The position numbers and the translations under genes were made by a program. The notes under the pieces are model-generated. The model was not told where the DNA came from. It did no database searches and saw only the letters and a list, made by a program, of their open reading frames with translations. This document shows positions 56,254 to 62,819 of a stretch of DNA of 64,000 nucleotides, one piece after another. Position 1 is the first letter of the stretch, and each line of letters starts with the position of its first letter. The DNA is from Prosthecobacter sp. (GTDB lineage: Bacteria > Verrucomicrobiota > Verrucomicrobiia > Verrucomicrobiales > Verrucomicrobiaceae), in contig JAFMIR010000015.1 in assembly GCA_017853885.1 (NCBI GenBank), positions 1-64,000 on the forward strand, in the 5' to 3' direction.

Positions 56254-57821
56254 TCCCGCGACTACTTTATCTTTGTTGCCTTGTCGGATTCCCTCTGCTG
56301 CTTTCTGCCGCGGAGCGTGCCGCTTTGGTCATCGGGGTGAATCGCTATAGCGCGTTCCCGGCGGACAAACAGCTAAGCAGCCCGGTCAATGATGCGCAGG
56401 ATGTGGCGCAAAGACTCGCTGCCATGGGTTTTGTCGTGCGGGCTCCTGTGCTGGATGGTACACGTCAAGCCATCATGGATGCGAAGCGTCATTTTATAGA
56501 TGAGGCTCGTGGAGCACAGGTCGCTGTTTTCTATTTTTCGGGACATGGTTTTCAGGTGGGTGATGAAAACTATCTTATTCCTTCGGACATGCCCGCGATC
56601 AGTAGCTTCACCGTGCTCAGAGAGAATGCTGTCCAGCTTCGTGACAGTGTGATGGCCGGGCTGGAAGAGGCTGGTGCAGGCACCAAGGTTGTCATTCTCG
56701 ACTGTTGCCGAGACAATCCCTTTGCCGGCCAGATTGCTGCTGCGCTGGGCACTAAGTCCCTGCGCACCAAAGGTGGGGGTGGGGAGATCAGCGGTTATGG
56801 CCCAGGGTTTTTCCTTGCTTTTGCCTCTAGCCCCGGTGCCACTGCACTGGATGGAAACGGGGCACGCAACAGCCCCTTTACTGCTGCGTTGATCCGCCAC
56901 TTGGACGAGGAGCCCGGTGCCAACCTGCGGGATCTTTTCGACGGGGTGAAGTCCACTATCAGCGAAGTTCATGGGCAGGAGCAGGTTCCCTGGGTCAATG
57001 ACAGCCTCAACAGGCAACATGTGAAAGTGCTCGCCAAGCTCATCCCCTCCAACAACACACCAGCACCGCCTGCCATGAGCGAGACGGAAATCGAAAAACG
57101 GGCGCGAGAACTGGCTGCCAAGATGGCGGCTGAGGCATCACAGCCTGCGGCAGACACAGGCGGGCTCTTTACCAACAGCTTGGGCATGAAGTTCGTCTCT
57201 GTACCCGGCACGCAGGTGAGGATGTGCATTCATGAAACACGAAATGCGGACTATGCGGCGTATGCGGCAGCGCAGAGTGGAGTGGATGACGCGTGGCGAG
57301 ATCACGCGGCAGGCAGCAAGGACCAGCATCCCGTGGTGAATGTGAGCCACGAAGATGCTGAGGCGTTCTGCCGCTGGTTGAGCGCGAAGGAAGGAAAGAA
57401 CTACCGGCTGCCCACAGATGCGGAATGGAGTGCGGCGGTGGGGCTCGCGTCTGAAACAGGCCGTACACCGCGGGAGAAGGATGAGAGCGGTCAAGACGCT
57501 TTCCCATGGGGCCGACATTGGCCACCTCGGCCATCGGACGGGAACTACCAAATCAGCGGGGTGAACGATGGCCATGCCGGCACAGCGCCGGTGATGAGTT
57601 TTCCGCCAAACGGGCTAGGCCTCCACGATCTCGGAGGCAATGGCATGGAGTGGTGTCAAGATTGGACGGATGATAGCCGGGTGTTTCGTGTGCAGCGCGG
57701 TGGTTCGTGGCGTGATGATTCCCGTGTCTCTGTGCGTGCCTCTACCCGTAGTTATGGCCGCCCTGTGGAAAGAATGGATTTCCAAAGCTTCCGCATTGTC
57801 TTTGTTAGCGCAGGAAATTAG
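56250..57821 (+). CDS. Secreted caspase-family peptidase with FGE-sulfatase-type domain (1 of 3)
   Basis: 523 residues with a signal peptide (about 1-21). The caspase (C14) domain (about 23-265) has the dyad His99 in YFSGHG and Cys153 in LDCCRD. A short Ala/Glu-rich linker leads to an FGE-sulfatase-type domain (about 308-523) with NSLGMKFVSVPG, YRLPTDAEWSAAV, FPWG, DGNY, GNGMEWCQDW and RGGSWRDD. The two active-site cysteines that follow RGGSW in true formylglycine-generating enzymes are absent, so this part is probably a C-type-lectin-fold binding domain. Likely a periplasmic or surface peptidase. The gene is coupled to the anti-sigma-like gene by a 4-base overlap. Confidence 0.9.
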   Translation: MIPRLLYLCCLVGFPLLLSAAERAALVIGVNRYSAFPADKQLSSPVNDAQDVAQRLAAMGFVVRAPVLDGTRQAIMDAKRHFIDEARGAQVAVFYFSGHGFQVGDENYLIPSDMPAISSFTVLRENAVQLRDSVMAGLEEAGAGTKVVILDCCRDNPFAGQIAAALGTKSLRTKGGGGEISGYGPGFFLAFASSPGATALDGNGARNSPFTAALIRHLDEEPGANLRDLFDGVKSTISEVHGQEQVPWVNDSLNRQHVKVLAKLIPSNNTPAPPAMSETEIEKRARELAAKMAAEASQPAADTGGLFTNSLGMKFVSVPGTQVRMCIHETRNADYAAYAAAQSGVDDAWRDHAAGSKDQHPVVNVSHEDAEAFCRWLSAKEGKNYRLPTDAEWSAAVGLASETGRTPREKDESGQDAFPWGRHWPPRPSDGNYQISGVNDGHAGTAPVMSFPPNGLGLHDLGGNGMEWCQDWTDDSRVFRVQRGGSWRDDSRVSVRASTRSYGRPVERMDFQSFRIVFVSAGN

Positions 57822-57859
57822 TCGGAGTCTGTTTTCTCAAATCCGATTTAGCTTCTCAA

Positions 57860-59548
57860 ATGAAACCCATCCCCCTTCTTCTCACCCTCTTGCTGCTGGC
57901 CTTGACGGCCTTGAATGCCGCGCCGCGGGTGGCGCTGGTGATTGGCAACAACGCCTACCGGGACCTTTCGCCCAGCATGCAGCTCACCAGCCCGGTCAAT
58001 GACGCGCAGGACGTGGCGGCGGCGCTGCAGCGGCTGGGCTACACGGTGGTGGGCGGAGCGGCGATCACGGATGCCACGCGGGAGCAGCTCACGGCGGCCA
58101 CGGAGCAGTTTGCCACGGCGGCACGTGGGGCGGAGGCGGCGGTGTTTTACTTCTCGGGGCATGGCATCCAGGTGGGAGAGGATAACTACCTGCTGCCCAG
58201 CGACACGCCAAAGCTGACCGGGCTATCGATGCTGAAGAACCGTGCCGTGCTGCTGCGTGACAGCGTGATGGTGGCGCTGGAGGAGGCTGGAGCGGCCAGC
58301 AAGGTGATCATCCTGGACTGTTGCCGTGACAATCCGTTCTCCGCGCAGCTTGAAACGGCGCTCTCGCAGGTGGGCAAGAGCGTGAAGACGAAGTCGGTGG
58401 GAGAGATCAGCGGGTATGGTCCCGGCTTCTACCTGGCCTTTGCCACCAGTCCTGGCAGCACGGCGGCGGATGGGAATGGTGCGCGCAACAGCCCCTTCAC
58501 GGCGGCGATGCTCAAGGCGCTGCCGGGCGGCGCGGGCAAGGACATTGATTTCTTCTTCCGGGATGTGAAGGCGCTGTTGCCGGATGACCAGGTGAGCTGG
58601 ACGAACCACAGCATCAAAGGCAGCTTCGCGCTGGTGCCTGGAGCCGCCGCTCCCTCGGTGCCGATGACGCCTGTGCCTGTCGCGCCGCCTGCGGCAGTGG
58701 TCGATCCGCTGGCGGGAGTGAGCAAGGAGAAGCCGCATCAGAACAGCTTGGGCATGGCCTTTGTGCCAGCGGGCACACCGGGAGTGCTGTTCAGCGTGTG
58801 GGAGACGCGGGTGAAGGACTTTGAGGCCTTTGTGGAGGACAGCGGTCACGATGCGATCAGCGAGAATGCGTATGGTCTACCCGCCTTCACGCTGGAGTCA
58901 GGCGCAGAGTGGAAGCAGGCGGGTGGTTCGTGGCGTGATCCGCGTTTTCCGGCGAAGCAGAGCGGAGAGCACCCGGTGGTGTGCGTGAGTTATTTGGACG
59001 CGGAGGCGTTTTGCGCATGGTTGACGAAGAAGGAGCGTGCGAGCGGGAAGATCCCTGCCACGGCCAGTTACCGGTTGCCTACGGATGCGGAGTGGAGTCG
59101 TGCCTGCGGCGGGAGCGAGTATCCGTGGGGGGAGACGTATCCGCCAAAGAGCGCGGATGGGAATTACGCGGGCGCGGAGGCAATGGTGGGAGCCCTGTCC
59201 GGAAGGAGCGGCGAACTGTCGAAGGCGGGTTTCCGCGATGGAGCAGCGCGGACATCGGCGGTTGGGATGTTCAAGGAGAACCGCTTCGGTCTTTATGACA
59301 TGGGCGGGAACGTGTTTGAGTGGTGCAGTACCTGGTATGAAGCCAGCATGAACGAGGCGGACGTGCTCAAGGAATTTCCAGGGCTCAAAAACGACGAGGG
59401 CGGTCAAACCTACCGGGTGCTGCGCGGTGCTTCGTGGGACGGCGTTACGGAGTCGGATCTGCGTTCATCGTTTCGGGGCTTCGGGGACCCGCGCTATCGC
59501 GATGTCGGCAGCGGGTTTCGTTGTGTGCTGGTGGTGGCTGGCGGCTAG
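57860..59548 (+). CDS. Secreted caspase-family peptidase with FGE-sulfatase-type domain (2 of 3)
   Basis: 562 residues, signal peptide about 1-20. The caspase domain has His101 in YFSGHG and Cys156 in LDCCRDNPF, and shares SPVNDAQDVA, RDSVM and EISGYGPGF with copy 1, so the two are tandem paralogues. A Pro/Val-rich linker (about 262-285) leads to the FGE-type domain (about 295-562) with NSLGMAFVPAG, YRLPTDAEWSRACG, YPWGETYPP, DGNYAG, GGNVFEWC and RGASW, again without the catalytic cysteines. Third-codon positions are richer in G and C than in copy 1. It lies 38 bases after copy 1 on the same strand. Confidence 0.9.
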   Translation: MKPIPLLLTLLLLALTALNAAPRVALVIGNNAYRDLSPSMQLTSPVNDAQDVAAALQRLGYTVVGGAAITDATREQLTAATEQFATAARGAEAAVFYFSGHGIQVGEDNYLLPSDTPKLTGLSMLKNRAVLLRDSVMVALEEAGAASKVIILDCCRDNPFSAQLETALSQVGKSVKTKSVGEISGYGPGFYLAFATSPGSTAADGNGARNSPFTAAMLKALPGGAGKDIDFFFRDVKALLPDDQVSWTNHSIKGSFALVPGAAAPSVPMTPVPVAPPAAVVDPLAGVSKEKPHQNSLGMAFVPAGTPGVLFSVWETRVKDFEAFVEDSGHDAISENAYGLPAFTLESGAEWKQAGGSWRDPRFPAKQSGEHPVVCVSYLDAEAFCAWLTKKERASGKIPATASYRLPTDAEWSRACGGSEYPWGETYPPKSADGNYAGAEAMVGALSGRSGELSKAGFRDGAARTSAVGMFKENRFGLYDMGGNVFEWCSTWYEASMNEADVLKEFPGLKNDEGGQTYRVLRGASWDGVTESDLRSSFRGFGDPRYRDVGSGFRCVLVVAGG

Positions 59549-59853
59549 GCTCTTACCTTCTGCTCTTTTTACCTTCTGGATTCTGGATCAGGCCGCGTAG
59601 CGGCAGGAAAAAATTTTAATGAACTCGATTTTTGAATTTTGCAGGGAACGCCATCTGGAAAGCCAGCGGGCCACCTGTGGAAGGAGCTGTCCGGCAGGCC
59701 AGTGCCGCGCATGACGTGGCTCCAAGGAGGCTGTGGTCCTTCACGTGAAAAAAATTCACGATCCCACAATCAAACTCCCGTCTCTGGCGATGGCACCTGT
59801 GAATGCGGCAATCACGCCGCATGCAAACCAAACCATCCACACCTACCGAAGCC
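59549..59853. other. Intergenic region, 305 bp, with a palindrome
   Basis: Separates the first two caspase genes from the small lipoprotein gene. No gene is recognised. It contains a duplicated ACCTTCTG and a 10-bp palindrome (annotated at 59740), so it could hold a second promoter for the genes to the right. Confidence 0.5.
59740..59759. promoter_or_regulatory. Palindrome TTCACGTGAA with adjoining TTCAC half-site
   Basis: TTCACGTGAA at 59740-59749 is a perfect 10-bp palindrome; GTGAA (59745-59749) and TTCAC (59755-59759) form a second inverted repeat with a 5-A spacer. It lies about 95 bases upstream of the small lipoprotein gene. A regulatory site is possible; no T-run supports a terminator. 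Confidence 0.3.
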
Positions 59854-60093
59854 ATGAAAACCATCGCCATCCTTGCCATCGCCCTGATCACCGCCTGTGC
59901 CGCTCCGTCCGCCAAGGCCGATTACTACCGCCCCTACATCACCCACACCTGCGTGGTGCACAGCCGCACGGAATGCCGCTGGGCCACCGACTACTGCGGC
60001 CGCCGCTTCAGCTACGAGGTGAGGGTGGTCACCTACCGCAGCTATTACAGCAACGGCCAGAGCACCACGTTCACCAAAACCTACCGTGCCTGA
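59854..60093 (+). CDS. Small Tyr/Cys-rich secreted lipoprotein
   Basis: 79 residues. A signal peptide ends in LITAC, a possible lipobox. The mature part is short and rich in Tyr, Arg and Thr with three further cysteines (HTCVVHSRTECRWATDYCG). No family is recognised. It lies between the caspase genes and the OmpA-type gene, same strand. ATG 59854 was chosen because it begins the signal peptide; the upstream frame is not family-like. Confidence 0.55.
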   Translation: MKTIAILAIALITACAAPSAKADYYRPYITHTCVVHSRTECRWATDYCGRRFSYEVRVVTYRSYYSNGQSTTFTKTYRA

Positions 60094-60202
60094 AAACGAC
60101 GCGCGTCTGCGGGCAGGCCCGGAAGCTGCTGCACCGAAGGTCGGGGATGGCAGACCGGGCTTGCCAGTCGCGTGCTTTTTGTTCATTCTCCCTGCTGTGC
60201 CC

Positions 60203-60748
60203 ATGAAGTCATCTATCCTCCTGCTCTTTCTCATCGCTGGCAGCCTGCTAGCGGCTGATCCTGCCGTGGTGCCTGCCGCTGATCTGGCCAAGAAATGGAA
60301 GCGCACCAAATCGCTGACCGCGCCGGTGGAAAAGCTGCGCAAGGGGCTGAGCGTGGAGGTGGACGGACGTGCCACCGCTGCGCTGGAGGTGAAGGTGGAC
60401 GCGGACACGGCGTGCAGCTTTCAAAACATCCAGTTCAAGCTGGACAGTGCCGTGCTGGATGGGGCTGCCACCTTTGCGCAGCTGACAGAGATTGCCACGG
60501 CGATGAAGGCGGCCGGGACGGAGCATTTTGTCATCGAGGGCCACACCTGTGATCGCGGGGAGGACGGGCATAACCTGAGCCTCTCCCAGCAGCGGGCGCT
60601 GGCGGTGCGGGAGGCACTGGCCGGTCTCGGCGTGCCCGCGCAGAGGCTGGTGGTGCTGGGCTTCGGCGAGAGCGAACCCGCCGTGGCCAACATCGACGAG
60701 GCAGCCCGGCAGGTGAACCGCCGGGTGCAGATCTTCAGGAAGCTGTGA
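60203..60748 (+). CDS. OmpA-family cell-wall-binding protein
   Basis: 181 residues with a signal peptide (MKSSILLLFLIAGSLLA). After about 80 residues of unknown fold, the OmpA C-terminal domain (about 85-181) has IQFKLDSAVLDGAATFAQL, FVIEGHTCDRGEDGHNLSLSQQRALAVREAL, VVLGFGESEPAVAN and the final NRRVQI. The EGHT motif binds peptidoglycan meso-diaminopimelate in this family. Probably a periplasmic anchor for the neighbouring secreted proteins. It overlaps the next gene by GTGA. Confidence 0.88.
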   Translation: MKSSILLLFLIAGSLLAADPAVVPAADLAKKWKRTKSLTAPVEKLRKGLSVEVDGRATAALEVKVDADTACSFQNIQFKLDSAVLDGAATFAQLTEIATAMKAAGTEHFVIEGHTCDRGEDGHNLSLSQQRALAVREALAGLGVPAQRLVVLGFGESEPAVANIDEAARQVNRRVQIFRKL

Positions 60749-61212
60749 AACGCCATTCGGCCCTTAAACGACAGATGCGAACATTCCTGTGCGCCACTTG
60801 GCTTGCTTTCACTGTCTGCCTAATAGCGTCTTGTGTCGGTGGGCATCGGTATCTATTGCCGGGTCATGCACCCAGTAAGATGGATGGGACACTGCCTCCT
60901 TTGGTGATGCAGCAAGGGGAAACCCGGCCGATCATCTGCGAGTGGGGCAAACCGATGAAGTGGGGCTTCAGCCCAGGACTGGCCTGTGCGGACGAAACCG
61001 TGGCACGCGTGGAATACGAAGACGGCCGGTCAACGTCCGGCACGGTCTCTCTCCGCGCCTTGAAGCCAGGCATCACGAGTGCTTGGTATGTGAATGGCTT
61101 TGCGCCCTCATCGAGTAATCATAAGCTAGAAGCGCATGACATTCGCACCACTTTTGAGGTTCGAGTCCTGCCACCACGACGTTGCGCGGAAATGCTTCTT
61201 CCGCATCCCTGA
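60745..61212 (+). CDS. Hypothetical lipoprotein
   Basis: 155 residues. The start is the GTG at 60745, overlapping the ompA-like stop (GTGA); ATG 60775 is an alternative. A signal peptide with basic n-region ends in the lipobox LIASC. The mature part (about 130 residues) is predicted beta-rich with VSLRALKPGITSAWYVNGFAP, recalling a bacterial Ig-like pattern. Function unknown. One base separates its stop from the start of the third caspase gene, so it is co-translated. Confidence 0.6.
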   Translation: MKRHSALKRQMRTFLCATWLAFTVCLIASCVGGHRYLLPGHAPSKMDGTLPPLVMQQGETRPIICEWGKPMKWGFSPGLACADETVARVEYEDGRSTSGTVSLRALKPGITSAWYVNGFAPSSSNHKLEAHDIRTTFEVRVLPPRRCAEMLLPHP

Positions 61213-61213
61213 T

Positions 61214-62800
61214 ATGAAACATCTTTTCCTAGCTCTGTTCATGGCGGCTGGTGGCATGGCTGCCTTTGGGCAGGATACTCCGCCGCGCACGGCGCTGGTG
61301 ATGGGGGTAGGGGATTATGGTGGGGCGAAGTTCAAAGGCGGCACCATTCCAAACCTGCCCGGCATCACCACGGCCGACCTTCCCGGCATGGAGACCAAGC
61401 TGAAGTCCCTCGGATTCAGCGTGACGGTGGTGACCAATCCCACGCTAAGCGAGGCCAAGACGGCCGTGGATGCCTTCTCCGCCAGGATTAAGGCAAACCC
61501 GGGCGTGTCACTCTTCTACTTCAGCGGCCACGGTGGAGAGTATGAGGGCAAGAACTATCTGATCCCACGCGGAGCAAACATCGGCAGCAAGGCGGATCTC
61601 AGCGACGAGGCGCTGAGCGCGCAGCGGGTGCTCAATGGCATGGAGGAGAGTGGAGCGCAGGTGAACCTGGTGTTTCTGGACTGCTGCCGGGAGGATTTGG
61701 GGAAAGGCGTGGGCGGAGCTGAAATGGCACCGCTCAAGGCGAAGGGCAGTTTCATCGGTTTTGCCACGCGCAGCGGCGACTTTGCCGATCCGGGTGAGGA
61801 AGGCAGTCCCTACACGCGCTTTCTGCTCAAGCATCTGGACAAGCCGGGAGTGAGCGTGGCGGACATGTATTCGATGGTGATCGGCGAGGTAAAGGACTTC
61901 AGCAAGCGGGTGCTGGGAGAGGAGCGGCGTCCCGGGTTCTACTCGGAACTGGACGCGCCGTTTTACTTGGTGCCAACTGTGGGCGCTAAGTCTGTGCCTA
62001 TGGCCCAACCTTCGCCGACCTCGAGATCGCCGGCATCAGGAACGATCGTGAACAGCATCGGCATGAAGTTTGTTCCACTGCCAAGCACTGCTGTCCTGAT
62101 TTGCAGCACCGAAACGCGGGTGCGTGATTATAAACAGTTTATGAACGACACCCAGCACGACATGAGCGCCTCCGCGCAAACTCTGGCGCAAGATGGCTGG
62201 CAACGGCGCGCAGGACAGGACTGGCTGCGGCCAGGTTTCAACCAAACGGATGACCATCCGGTCACTTGTGTGAGCTGGGAGGACGCACAGGCATTCTGTA
62301 AGTGGCTCAGTCGCAAAGAGGGACGCACCTACCGCCTGCCCACTGACCATGAATGGAGCTTGGCGGTGGGTATTGGCGACCGTGAAGCCTCTTCGGAAGC
62401 ACCCTCGGCTAAAGACGAGAAAATCATCGCCTACCCTTGGAATGCTGATTTCCCTCCGAGCATCAAGGATGGCAACTATCGCGGCACCGAGAGCCGTCTC
62501 GGCCACGAGCCGAGCAATTGGACGACACTTGTTGACTTCAATGATGGTTTCCCCCGCACTTCGCCCGTTGGGAGCTTCAAGCCGGGTGTCCACGGTCTCT
62601 ACGACCTCGGTGGCAACGTCTGGGAGTGGTGCGCGGATTGGCATGATCCCGCAGAACCCATCTGCCGCGTCTTGCGAGGCGGCTCCTGGGTCAGTAGTCA
62701 AGCTACCAGCTTACTCTCTTCCATGCGCTTGATTGGAGGTGCGCCAGACACACGCCGTAGTGATATTGGCTTCCGTTGCGCGCTGGAGCCAGCCCCGTGA
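61214..62800 (+). CDS. Secreted caspase-family peptidase with FGE-sulfatase-type domain (3 of 3)
   Basis: 528 residues, signal peptide about 1-19. The caspase domain (about 23-260) has His106 in YFSGHG and Cys158 in LDCCRED, but its sequence differs more from copies 1 and 2 than they do from each other (TALVMGVGDYGG start). A linker rich in Ser and Pro leads to the FGE-type domain (about 280-528) with NSIGMKFVPLP, YRLPTDHEWSLAV, YPWN, DGNYRG, GGNVWEWCADW and RGGSWVSS. Catalytic cysteines after RGGSW are lacking here too. It is coupled to the preceding lipoprotein gene. Confidence 0.9.
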   Translation: MKHLFLALFMAAGGMAAFGQDTPPRTALVMGVGDYGGAKFKGGTIPNLPGITTADLPGMETKLKSLGFSVTVVTNPTLSEAKTAVDAFSARIKANPGVSLFYFSGHGGEYEGKNYLIPRGANIGSKADLSDEALSAQRVLNGMEESGAQVNLVFLDCCREDLGKGVGGAEMAPLKAKGSFIGFATRSGDFADPGEEGSPYTRFLLKHLDKPGVSVADMYSMVIGEVKDFSKRVLGEERRPGFYSELDAPFYLVPTVGAKSVPMAQPSPTSRSPASGTIVNSIGMKFVPLPSTAVLICSTETRVRDYKQFMNDTQHDMSASAQTLAQDGWQRRAGQDWLRPGFNQTDDHPVTCVSWEDAQAFCKWLSRKEGRTYRLPTDHEWSLAVGIGDREASSEAPSAKDEKIIAYPWNADFPPSIKDGNYRGTESRLGHEPSNWTTLVDFNDGFPRTSPVGSFKPGVHGLYDLGGNVWEWCADWHDPAEPICRVLRGGSWVSSQATSLLSSMRLIGGAPDTRRSDIGFRCALEPAP

Positions 62801-62819
62801 GCTAACCCTCGCCGTTTTT

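Noticed and set aside
56250-62800. Active formylglycine-generating or EgtB-type enzymes
   Set aside because: The FGE active-site cysteines after RGGSW are missing in all three copies and no sulfatase gene is nearby; a binding role fits better.
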